From: a virus
Length of the DNA: 64,000 bases
IMG/VR virus record: IMGVR_UViG_3300007519_000018
Location: 1 to 64,000 of that record
Reading direction: 5' to 3' (one strand)
The notes below the pieces were generated by a model that saw only the letters and a list, made by a program, of their open reading frames with translations, had not been told where the DNA came from and did no database searches. Numbering within the stretch: position 1 is the stretch's first letter; each line of letters opens with the position of its first letter. The position numbers and the translations under genes were made by a program. Positions 6,842 to 14,146 of the stretch are shown piece by piece.

Positions 6842-7471
6842 GTGGATCCGTATTCTGACACATATTCAAAGATCGCGCTGGCACTTACAAGCGCTCAAGT
6901 GGCCAAGGAAAGTTTGGTCGCTGAAGAAGGTGTCGGCAGCGATATTCCCTTCAATTTTTTCGGTTGGAGGGAGTCTGAACTCCTAATGATAGTTCAGTTA
7001 GACCCCAGCAAAATGAAAGAGCCAATGGCCGATCGGTTCGATCTTTGCTGCAGCGCAATGCAGGCCATGAGGCAATATTTCGGATGCACGGAAATAACAT
7101 TTATTGCAGAAGGTATCCATTCGAGCAAGCCTGAACTCACCTCGGGGAAAGATCTCGCGCGATTGATGGCTGCCGAGTCTCCGTATGTCCGCGAATGTCT
7201 CACCGTGACCCACGTCAAACTGGACGACAACTACGTTCCGGAAGCAACATTCGTATCTTGCACTTTCCAGTACCTTGCGGGAGAATTCGTTGTGTGGGAC
7301 GACGAGAAGGCTTACACCCGTGGTGTTGGAAAAGTTTTGCGCGAAGTTCCATTCCCGGCTATGATGGCCGCATCCCTACGGATGGGGTTCGAAGATCCTG
7401 ATGATGAAGAGATAGACAGCATCATGGAGCACTTCCTTAGTAGGGGATTCAATGTAAATCATTTTGGGTAA
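6842..7471 (+). CDS. protein of unknown function
   Basis: A 209-residue protein starting with GTG at 6842 (MDPYSDTYSK). The region has no Shine-Dalgarno of note; TATTGT lies 7 bases before the start, so a leaderless transcript is possible. The sequence reads as a mixed alpha/beta globular protein with FNFFGWRESELLMIVQLD and an acidic C-terminus (EDPDDEEIDSIMEHF). No family recognised. It is the first of three plus-strand genes leading to the ribonucleotide reductase. Confidence 0.7.
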   Translation: MDPYSDTYSKIALALTSAQVAKESLVAEEGVGSDIPFNFFGWRESELLMIVQLDPSKMKEPMADRFDLCCSAMQAMRQYFGCTEITFIAEGIHSSKPELTSGKDLARLMAAESPYVRECLTVTHVKLDDNYVPEATFVSCTFQYLAGEFVVWDDEKAYTRGVGKVLREVPFPAMMAASLRMGFEDPDDEEIDSIMEHFLSRGFNVNHFG

Positions 7472-7494
7472 CCTATAGGTAGTAAGGTGGGGGC

Positions 7495-7806
7495 ATGAAT
7501 CATCCTTTTTACAATTCGGGGAGCAGGTGGATCGATGGGCTGGAAGTCTCTTTCTCTCAAGCCACACGCGAGCCATGCATGGTGTGTGGCCATCCGACGG
7601 GGGATTGTGCGGGAAGCCTTCCGCCACCAGAAACAATTGCCGGGTTCAACACCATCGAGTCGCTGGTACCGCAGCAAACATTTCTCTTAGAGGAAAACAT
7701 TTTCGAAGAACGGCAAATAACACCTTTTACTGTTGCTCGCGTTTTGAAGTATCCAAAGGGAAAAATCATCCCGCTTCAAGAAGCAAGAAATCTAGGATTG
7801 GCTTAA
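7495..7806 (+). CDS. small protein with CxxC-H-C knuckle, unknown function
   Basis: A 103-residue protein with CMVCGHPTGDC near residues 28-38, a likely zinc-binding loop, followed by ETIAGFNTIESLVPQQTFLLEENI. Ribosome site GGTGGGGG lies just upstream of the ATG. I have a general memory of similar CGHPTGDC proteins in actinophages but cannot name the role. It precedes the RNR gene by 90 bases. Confidence 0.65.
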   Translation: MNHPFYNSGSRWIDGLEVSFSQATREPCMVCGHPTGDCAGSLPPPETIAGFNTIESLVPQQTFLLEENIFEERQITPFTVARVLKYPKGKIIPLQEARNLGLA

Positions 7807-7830
7807 CACTTTCCGTATTTTGTTACCTAG

Positions 7831-7836
7831 TACAAT
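7831..7836 (+). promoter_or_regulatory. candidate -10 element (TACAAT) upstream of RNR
   Basis: TACAAT in the 90-base gap before the ribonucleotide reductase, 60 bases from its ATG. A -35 match at the usual distance is poor. The gap shows no clear hairpin or cobalamin-riboswitch-like structure by eye. Confidence 0.4.
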
Positions 7837-7896
7837 CAATAAACGGGCGTTACTAACCCGCAAAAAATCATCCAACTAAATTGAAAGAGTCCAATT

Positions 7897-9822
7897 ATGG
7901 CCCTGCTCGCAGAGGAATTCCTAGCCTCGTACGCCTCAAAGTCGCCTCCATGGGGGTTCAATGGGATGGGGGAAATTGTTTACCTCCGCACCTACAGTCG
8001 CCCCAAAGGTGATGGAACCAGCGAAACATGGCCAGAAACGGTTCAACGAGTCATTGAAGGCGCCGTTGAAATCGGTGTTCCGTACACTCAGAAGCAAGCC
8101 GAAGCTCTCTTCGATCACATGTTCAATCTGCGATGTTCTTTCTCGGGTAGGGCGTTATGGCAGTTGGGAACTCCACTCGTTAAGGCGTTTAACGCAGCGT
8201 CGCTGAACAACTGTTACTTCGTGAACATCGAGAAGGTGGAAGATTTTGAGTTCCTTTTCGATCATCTGATGCTTGGTGGTGGAGTCGGATTCTCCGTCGA
8301 GCGTGCAAAGATTCACGAGTTGCCTAAAGTCAAGGCGTCAGTCGAAATCACCAATGAGCGAAGCGACGATGCGGACATCATCGTTCCCGACAGTAGGCAG
8401 GGGTGGTCTCGTCTCGTCCATTCGGTTTTGAAGTCCTACTTCTATACGGGCAAGTCGTTCTCTTACTCTACGATCCTCATTCGCGAGTATGGGGCTCCAC
8501 TGAAGACGTTTGGTGGCACCGCGAGCGGCCCGGGCGCCCTCATTGATGGCATCGTAGATATCTGCAAGGTGATGGACGCGCGAGTGGGGAAGAAGTTGCG
8601 TTCCGTTGACGTCCTCGACATCTGCAACATCATTGGTCGCATTGTCGTCTCTGGCTCTAGTCGTCGTTCTGCACAGATCGCTATCGGTGACCCCGATGAC
8701 GTCCTTTTTTTGCGTGCCAAGAACTGGTCTAGCGGTTCCGTTCCTGCGTGGCGAGCAAACTCGAACAACTCGGTTTATGCGGACTCTTGGGACGAGATCA
8801 TCCCCGAGGTTTGGAAGGGTTACGACGGTTCTGGCGAGCCTTACGGTTTCGTGAATCGCAAGTTGGCCCGTCAATACGGGCGCCTTGGACATAAGAAGCC
8901 AGATCCGACCATCGAGGGATACAACCCCTGCGCTGAGATTGCTCTCGGCGATGGAGAGTCTTGCAACTTGTCAACGATCTTCTTGCCGAAAATCGATTCG
9001 TTGGCTCAGTTCCGCGAGGTTTCTGAACTTCTCTACATGTGTCAGAAGCAGATCACACGGATGGATTACCCGTATGAGAAGACAACGAAGATTGTGTCGA
9101 AGAACGCCCGTTTGGGTCAGTCTGTCACTGGAATTTTGCAGTGCTCAGAGAAGCAACTGTCGTGGCTTGATCCGGTCTACGAGTATCTTGAGGGTCTCGA
9201 CGAGAAATATTCGGAAGAGCACGGTTTCCCGAAGTCTGTCCGTCTGACAACAGTTCAGCCTTCTGGCACGTTGGCTCTTCTTCCCGGAGTCACTCCCGGG
9301 GTTCATCCCGCTTACTCCCAGCATTACATCCGTCGTGTTCGGTTTGGTTCGTCTGATCCGCTCGTTGATTCGTGCCGTAAGCGTGGCTATACGGTCAGGT
9401 GGGACGTCGGCATTGACGGGCGAGAGGATCACACTCGCTACGTTGTGGAGTTCCCCTGCGAGTCGCCGGAGGGCGCTGTCTTGGCCGCAGATATGACTGC
9501 TGTGGAGCAGTTGGAGTGGGTGAAGAAGATGCAGACCGACTGGGCCGATAATGCCGTTTCGGTAACAGTCTATTACCGGCTTGAAGAGTTGCCGGAAATT
9601 AAGCAGTGGATGTCAGAGAACTACACGAATGTCCTGAAGTCGGTGTCATTTTTGCTTCACGCTGACCACAACTTCCCGTTGCCTCCTTACGAGGAATGCA
9701 CGAAGGAAGAGTACGAGAAGATGCTGGCCAAGATCGATTTCTCGGTTCCATTGGTCCAGTCGACATTTACGGATGAATTGATGATCGATGACTGCGCCAC
9801 CGGAGCGTGCCCCATCAAGTAG
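7897..9822 (+). CDS. nrdJ: adenosylcobalamin-dependent (class II) ribonucleotide reductase
   Basis: A 641-residue monomeric class II enzyme that reduces ribonucleotides to deoxyribonucleotides for phage DNA synthesis. NNC gives Cys106 and GESC gives Cys356, the active-site pair. NPCAE gives Cys345, the thiyl-radical Cys, and the VQPSGTLALLPG loop follows. The C-terminus DDCATGACPIK supplies the shuttle pair Cys633 and Cys638. LMLGGGVGFSVE also fits the family. The size is somewhat below the roughly 740 residues of the Lactobacillus enzyme. It needs coenzyme B12 from the host and works without oxygen or iron, giving flexibility across conditions. It stands alone: no thioredoxin or glutaredoxin gene is adjacent. 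It ends in an 8-base convergent overlap with a minus-strand gene. Confidence 0.95.
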   Translation: MALLAEEFLASYASKSPPWGFNGMGEIVYLRTYSRPKGDGTSETWPETVQRVIEGAVEIGVPYTQKQAEALFDHMFNLRCSFSGRALWQLGTPLVKAFNAASLNNCYFVNIEKVEDFEFLFDHLMLGGGVGFSVERAKIHELPKVKASVEITNERSDDADIIVPDSRQGWSRLVHSVLKSYFYTGKSFSYSTILIREYGAPLKTFGGTASGPGALIDGIVDICKVMDARVGKKLRSVDVLDICNIIGRIVVSGSSRRSAQIAIGDPDDVLFLRAKNWSSGSVPAWRANSNNSVYADSWDEIIPEVWKGYDGSGEPYGFVNRKLARQYGRLGHKKPDPTIEGYNPCAEIALGDGESCNLSTIFLPKIDSLAQFREVSELLYMCQKQITRMDYPYEKTTKIVSKNARLGQSVTGILQCSEKQLSWLDPVYEYLEGLDEKYSEEHGFPKSVRLTTVQPSGTLALLPGVTPGVHPAYSQHYIRRVRFGSSDPLVDSCRKRGYTVRWDVGIDGREDHTRYVVEFPCESPEGAVLAADMTAVEQLEWVKKMQTDWADNAVSVTVYYRLEELPEIKQWMSENYTNVLKSVSFLLHADHNFPLPPYEECTKEEYEKMLAKIDFSVPLVQSTFTDELMIDDCATGACPIK

Positions 9823-10042
9823 ATCGGTTGTGTTGTTGGCGGAACAGTTGCTCTTTGTTAGCTGGTTCCGCCAACAGTATGCCTTCTTCGTCGCATAGCC
9901 AGCAGGTCCGATTGTCGACCCAAAAAACGAGACATGGGGCGCAACCGTAAACTGTTGAGGTCCATGACATCATCGCCAGTGCGCTGAATCCAACTTTTAT
10001 CAGGTGGTCCTTGAGGAATTCGGCGGTCGGGTTGTCAGTCAA
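9815..10042 (-). CDS. small protein with two CxxC pairs, unknown function
   Basis: I start this 75-residue protein at TTG 10042, because TTGA overlaps the stop of the nuclease gene; a longer ATG reading from 10111 would lie inside that gene. GCAPC and CWLC in the middle form two CxxC pairs, as in a zinc ribbon. It is the last gene of the nuclease operon and converges on the RNR gene. Function not recognised. Confidence 0.5.
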   Translation of the reverse strand: MTDNPTAEFLKDHLIKVGFSALAMMSWTSTVYGCAPCLVFWVDNRTCWLCDEEGILLAEPANKEQLFRQQHNRST

Positions 10043-10401
10043 GGCTTGACACCGAAATAGTTCGTTGCGTGCCCTGAATCTACGAGTTGTTCGTTTAGGG
10101 AAATCTCGCATTTTTCGTCGGCGTAGATGTTGGCAAGAAGACGACCGTATTTGCCTTTTCCGTCTTTGAATGTCTGGACGAAACAGTCCTTGGTCCGGTC
10201 GAACCAGTCCTCGACGTAGGCTTTTGCGGCAAGGCCTAGTTCTTTTTCGGCAAGATTTTTGGTTCTGATCTCAGGGGTATTGATGCCGTACAGTCGGCAC
10301 CTGACTTTGTGGTGAATGTTGAAACCTAAATCGATGGTCAGATCTACTGTGTCACCATCGACAACTCGTTGGAGTTTTGCTTTGTAGGTGTACAGGTTCA
10401 T
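10039..10401 (-). CDS. staphylococcal-nuclease-like (SNase) endonuclease
   Basis: A 120-residue thermonuclease-fold protein. VVDGDTVDLTID, VRCRLYGINTPE and KGKYGRLLANIY match the family's conserved segments, including the two catalytic Arg and the Glu (RLYGINTPE; YGRLL). Such enzymes cut DNA and RNA with calcium. There is no signal peptide, so it would act in the cytoplasm, for example in host DNA breakdown or DNA processing. Start by ATGA overlap with the upstream small gene. It is transcribed away from the capsid terminator as a separate three-gene unit. Confidence 0.85.
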   Translation of the reverse strand: MNLYTYKAKLQRVVDGDTVDLTIDLGFNIHHKVRCRLYGINTPEIRTKNLAEKELGLAAKAYVEDWFDRTKDCFVQTFKDGKGKYGRLLANIYADEKCEISLNEQLVDSGHATNYFGVKP

Positions 10402-10568
10402 TCGTCGACAAACTTTTCAATCGAGTCCTTGTTCTTTTTGCGTAAAAAGCGGACACTGTCGTTCTCCACAACAATTTCTTCAAGGTCCTCTGGGGTTCCA
10501 CGGAAATCTTTTCCGTGACGTTTGTACTCTTCCCAGTAGTCATTGTCAGCATTACTGTTTCTCGTCAT
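10398..10568 (-). CDS. 56-residue charged protein, unknown function
   Basis: ATG at 10568, TGA at 10400-10398 overlapping the SNase start as ATGA. The product begins MTRNSNADNDYWEEYKRHG and is highly charged. No family recognised. TATAAT lies only 8 bases before the ATG and no Shine-Dalgarno is present, so the transcript may be leaderless. Confidence 0.6.
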   Translation of the reverse strand: MTRNSNADNDYWEEYKRHGKDFRGTPEDLEEIVVENDSVRFLRKKNKDSIEKFVDE

Positions 10569-10576
10569 ACAATAAC

Positions 10577-10582
10577 ATTATA
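10577..10582 (-). promoter_or_regulatory. candidate promoter -10 (TATAAT) for the nuclease operon
   Basis: On the minus strand TATAAT is followed by 8 bases and then the ATG at 10568. Transcription would begin at or next to the start codon. It lies directly after the capsid-gene terminator, which supports a new transcription unit starting here. Confidence 0.5.
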
Positions 10583-10584
10583 CA

Positions 10585-10619
10585 TAAAAAGAAAATCCCC
10601 CGGGTGTTACCCCGGGGGA
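10585..10619 (-). terminator. intrinsic terminator after the major capsid gene
   Basis: TCCCCCGGG at 10596-10604 pairs perfectly with CCCGGGGGA at 10611-10619 (9 bp, 6-base loop). Read on the minus strand, it is followed by TTTTCTTTTT (10595-10585). It lies about 50 bases beyond the capsid stop and closes the 28-kb head operon. Confidence 0.9.
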
Positions 10620-10668
10620 AATTCCACATGGTGCGGCATGAATGCCGCCGGTTACGTACCGTTAAACG

Positions 10669-11994
10669 TTAGGCGTCTGCTGGTGCGGAGTTGAAGCTGA
10701 CGGAGACGAAGGCCTCCGGACGCTTGACCGCGAGGGCCAGACGCTGCTCTGCGAGCACCACGATCGCGTTGCGAACGAAGAAGTCCGAGTGCTGCTCGGA
10801 GATCCGGATGTTCGCTTGCTCTCGATCGTACAACTGGGCGCCGGTACCGAACGCACCGACGAGAGCGGTGCCCTCATCGATGGCCGGGGTCTCGACGACC
10901 GGGAGACGCCACACACGCGGTTCGCCACCAAGGGCGACCGAGATGGCTACGAGGTACTGACCGTTGCTGTCCTTGGTCAACTCGATGTCTTCCCAGTCGT
11001 TCGGGTGAAGAACGACGCCGGTCGGCTCGTAGTAGGCAAGGAACGACAGCGTGGCGGCGCGACGAATCGCGTCAGCCTTGGTGTCGGGAACCGGTAAGGT
11101 TGCGCCGCTGGACCAGTTGTATGTCTGGATGCCAGCAGTGTTCAGCACACCCTCAAGGTTCTCGCCGGTGCCGTCACCAGAGAGGATTTGAGCGTCCTCC
11201 TGAAGGCGGAGGCCGTACATCAACTCGTTGTCGATGATCGAACGCAACTGCGGCTCGTCGGCGAGCACGTTGCGGTGAGCGGCTTCCCAGTGAGCAATGG
11301 TCCGCACGGGCGCCTGAACGCCAGTGAAGGTCATAGCGGACTGCGGCTTGACGCCGAACACGTTAGGCGTACCTGCCGTGCGTTCTGCCACGGTGGCGGC
11401 GTTGTTCGTGAATCCTGTCATCCGGAAGTACTCGACAATTGCTGCCGAGGTGGTTCGTACCGGGAACAGGTCGCGAACACGCTTGGTGCGCATCGGCGGG
11501 ATGACGATGGGGTCACGATCGATCGTACCGAACTGCCCGGGGGTGCCTGAAGGCATAGCCGAGTAGAGGTCCTTGACGTCGTAGCCGTTGGCTGTGGTGA
11601 GGGCACCCTTGTACTGGAAGGGCGACGGCATGTTGGCGCCGTTACGTCCACCCTGAAGGGTCTTGAACTCTTCTGAGCCGAGGAATGCTTCGCCAACGGA
11701 CTTGTACCTGGTGCGAGCCTCGCGGAGGCCCTCTCCGGCGGCGGCGGCGGCGGCGATGGAGTCGCCTTCAGCCTCGGAAGCCCATGCTTCGACGCTCTCA
11801 AGCGACTGAAGGCCGGTGATCAATGACTTGATCTCCTTGATTTCCGTCATGTTGCTGTCGAATGCCGACTTCTGGGCCTGATCGACAATGACAACGCCGT
11901 CTTCGATCTGGAATGAATCTGCGATCGCCTTGTTTGAGGCGGTCTTTTCTCGGAGCGCGGACTGCAACTCCTTGATGCGGTTTGCATCTTCCAT
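10669..11994 (-). CDS. major capsid protein, HK97 fold
   Basis: A 441-residue protein. The N-terminal 110 residues are helical and charged (KELQSALREKTASNK), as in the delta/scaffold domain removed in HK97-type heads. The core follows with YRMTGF-like and VQAPVRTIAHWEAAHRNVL segments, then LQEDAQILSGDGTGENLEGVL, a hallmark of HK97-type capsid proteins. VVLHPNDWEDIELTKD is the usual P-domain motif and the C-terminus ends LAVKRPEAFVSVSF. It forms the icosahedral shell after cleavage by the prohead protease. Strong ribosome site AAGGAGGAGAT upstream. It is last in the head operon, about 19 kb from the protease gene. Confidence 0.95.
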   Translation of the reverse strand: MEDANRIKELQSALREKTASNKAIADSFQIEDGVVIVDQAQKSAFDSNMTEIKEIKSLITGLQSLESVEAWASEAEGDSIAAAAAAGEGLREARTRYKSVGEAFLGSEEFKTLQGGRNGANMPSPFQYKGALTTANGYDVKDLYSAMPSGTPGQFGTIDRDPIVIPPMRTKRVRDLFPVRTTSAAIVEYFRMTGFTNNAATVAERTAGTPNVFGVKPQSAMTFTGVQAPVRTIAHWEAAHRNVLADEPQLRSIIDNELMYGLRLQEDAQILSGDGTGENLEGVLNTAGIQTYNWSSGATLPVPDTKADAIRRAATLSFLAYYEPTGVVLHPNDWEDIELTKDSNGQYLVAISVALGGEPRVWRLPVVETPAIDEGTALVGAFGTGAQLYDREQANIRISEQHSDFFVRNAIVVLAEQRLALAVKRPEAFVSVSFNSAPADA

Positions 11995-12105
11995 ATGAAT
12001 CTCCTCCTTGGAGAAATAATTTGGGTGAACGTGGTTGCAAAGACTACGTGAGCACGCGCCCTCTTACATAAAATAATAGACCAACCACAAGGGTTAATAT
12101 TGCAA
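11995..12105 (-). promoter_or_regulatory. leader region of the major capsid gene
   Basis: A 111-base gap, the largest within the giant-gene block, with the ribosome site AAGGAGGAG next to the capsid ATG. On the minus strand an AT-rich stretch reads GGTCTATTATTTTATGTAAG, which could hold a -10 box (TATTAT). A separate promoter here would let capsid protein be made in excess of the giant proteins. No convincing -35 was found. Confidence 0.3.
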
Positions 12106-13773
12106 CTACAGGATTTTTTCTGATTTACCTTGCGGGGGATTTTGTTGGGCACTTTTCCAACGATTCCTTACATAGTTGGAACCGGTCGACCCAAAGAAGT
12201 CATCAAACGACTTGTCATCATTGATCTCAAAAGCACCATCTCGCGTACGCTTGGCAATGAGCGACGGTGGCTGAACACTATTGTTCCACAGGTAGAAGTC
12301 ATCAAACATATTGGACGTAATCTGACGTGGAACAATAGGCTGCAACTCTCCAGCAATTTGGCTACCGAACCACCCCGGGAGAACCGGACCACCAGAAGCC
12401 TTATTTATTGCATTGCGAGAAGCTAAGCGTCGATCGGCCTCAGCGCCCGGAATGTAGACAAAGTGCCCAACCGTCGCGTAACCGTTGTTTCTCGCCCACT
12501 TCAGGTGCTCTGTCCGCTTACCCGTTCCGGTAACGACCACGTCCGTGCCCGCCTCACGGGCAGCATCCATCGCCCTGTCCGTGACGGCCCTCGAAGCAGG
12601 GTGAACTGCCGCAGCGCCACGACCACCGTCCCACCCCTCAAGTTGAGTCTTGATCCAGTCCGGATCAATGAAGGCAGCTGCATTGGACGCTGGAACATCC
12701 AGAGTCCCATCCTCGACAAGAGTGGTTTTTCCTGAGCCGGTTGTTCCGCCAACAAAATGTAGCGTCCTAGCGCCGCCCGGCTTGTTTCTGTGCTCAGGGG
12801 CGACCCGATTGATGATTTTAGATGTCGCTTCTCGGCCACCAGAACCGACCCTGCCGGACCTCATGCCTGAACGGAGTTCTCTATACTTATCTACCGTGTC
12901 GCCACTCAACGCCTTTCGGACGCTAGGGGGAGCCTCTGAGTACCAGCCGGGATCACTGGCGATCAGTTTCTCCCAAGACGCCGCTGACGACTTCTTCGTC
13001 TTCGTTGCTTTCTTGACCGCTTTCCCAACTTTTCGTACCACTGCAGGTCGCTCGAAAGCTGTTGAGTCCTGAATCAGGCCGTCGTTGTCCCCATCGAGGG
13101 CCTTGGGGTCGTATGGCTGAGCGGAGCGGAGCGCCCTGCCGAGAGACTTGCCATACAACTCTTCGTTGAGAGAAACCTTGCGGCGCGGCTTTTTCTTACC
13201 GAGCCTGTCCTGCTCTTCTTCAAGGATTCGACGGGCCCTTTGACGTTCTAGCCGATCCCGGTATCTCCTGCCCAGCGCGGTCGATCCAGTGCGTCGAGCG
13301 TAATCGGTGATATTGCTACACGGTGTCCATACTGTATTTCCGCCGGTGGAGCGGCGACGAGCTACCCCGATGCAGCCCATTTGGCGAGCACGCCTGCGGG
13401 CGGAGTTTATGTCAGTGAAAACGTCCTCGTCTCCATCGAATGGAATGGAGGACGCAGCTTTGCCTCCAACTGCTCCTGAAACAAGGCCGCCGCCAGACAT
13501 TGTGTCGATTGCAATGACGCCACGCTCGCTGAGTTCTTCCCAGTTCTTTTTGTTCTTAGATTTCTTTTTGCGGCCCTTGCGTTCGCGAACGCTTTCGTAA
13601 TCACGCATTCTAGAAAGGACAGACTTTTTTTCCTGTTCGTTTTCGAGACGCTCGTACTCTTCGTGGGTTTTGCAAGCCATCCACGTTCCGTTTGGGTGTT
13701 GATGAGCACCAGCACAGCCGAGTTCTTTGGCTCGGCGCAGAGCCGCTGCCCTGTTTGCGGTGTCTCCGGACAT
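12106..13773 (-). CDS. modular head-operon protein with zeta-toxin-like kinase domain
   Basis: A 555-residue protein. Near the N-terminus are two copies of a cysteine module of the form GCxG...WxxC followed by Tyr-Arg (about residues 19-46 and 132-165). Residues about 205-240 read KSLGRALRSAQPYDPKALDG, then DGDNDGL and FERP, the shared calcium-loop-like module. GMRSGR follows. The C-terminal third is a P-loop kinase of the zeta-toxin type: GGTTGSGKTT (about 340-349), AAFIDPDWIK, VVTGTG, GHFVYIP and RLASRN. Zeta toxins phosphorylate UDP-N-acetylglucosamine or related sugars and block wall synthesis. No epsilon-type antitoxin is adjacent. I infer a packaged effector or a virion NTP-dependent factor; the substrate is unknown. 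Confidence 0.75.
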   Translation of the reverse strand: MSGDTANRAAALRRAKELGCAGAHQHPNGTWMACKTHEEYERLENEQEKKSVLSRMRDYESVRERKGRKKKSKNKKNWEELSERGVIAIDTMSGGGLVSGAVGGKAASSIPFDGDEDVFTDINSARRRARQMGCIGVARRRSTGGNTVWTPCSNITDYARRTGSTALGRRYRDRLERQRARRILEEEQDRLGKKKPRRKVSLNEELYGKSLGRALRSAQPYDPKALDGDNDGLIQDSTAFERPAVVRKVGKAVKKATKTKKSSAASWEKLIASDPGWYSEAPPSVRKALSGDTVDKYRELRSGMRSGRVGSGGREATSKIINRVAPEHRNKPGGARTLHFVGGTTGSGKTTLVEDGTLDVPASNAAAFIDPDWIKTQLEGWDGGRGAAAVHPASRAVTDRAMDAAREAGTDVVVTGTGKRTEHLKWARNNGYATVGHFVYIPGAEADRRLASRNAINKASGGPVLPGWFGSQIAGELQPIVPRQITSNMFDDFYLWNNSVQPPSLIAKRTRDGAFEINDDKSFDDFFGSTGSNYVRNRWKSAQQNPPQGKSEKIL

Positions 13774-13775
13774 GA

Positions 13776-14144
13776 TTAGGACTCGTTATAGTTGTAGTCC
13801 ATCGAAAGACGAGCTACTTTCGGGTCGCTGATCTTCAGTTTCTCAAGTTTCGCTGCAGCCTTTTGAGCCTCAAAGGTCTCGTAGCCGTATCGCTTCCGGT
13901 ACATCTCTGCTTCTTCAATTTGATCTTCGTAGTCTTCCCCAATGGCTGCGAACAAATCGTTATCTGGCGGATATGGCTTACCTGCCTCTCGTATTCGCAT
14001 GATGAACTTTTGACGCATTTCTTGGTCAATCGAAAAAGGCGGGTAGTCGATCGCGTGCGAGAAGCGTTTGTGGTAGTCACCGAACTTTTTGCGCTCCTCT
14101 ACCTCCTCGTCGGTCAGATCAAGATCGTAGGTATTTACTGTCAT
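13776..14144 (-). CDS. protein of unknown function in the giant-gene block
   Basis: A 122-residue charged, helical protein starting MTVNTYDLDLTDEEVEERKK, with YPPFSIDQEMRQKFI in the centre. AGAGG lies at ribosome-site distance. It is 2 bases from the upstream giant gene and 2 bases from the zeta-like gene. No family recognised. It may be a small partner or inhibitor of a neighbouring effector, but nothing in the sequence proves it. Confidence 0.6.
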   Translation of the reverse strand: MTVNTYDLDLTDEEVEERKKFGDYHKRFSHAIDYPPFSIDQEMRQKFIMRIREAGKPYPPDNDLFAAIGEDYEDQIEEAEMYRKRYGYETFEAQKAAAKLEKLKISDPKVARLSMDYNYNES

Positions 14145-14146
14145 GG

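Noticed and set aside
7807-7896. Cobalamin riboswitch before the B12-dependent RNR
   Set aside because: The gap is 90 bases, too short for a typical one, and I see no B12-box-like or stem-rich sequence.
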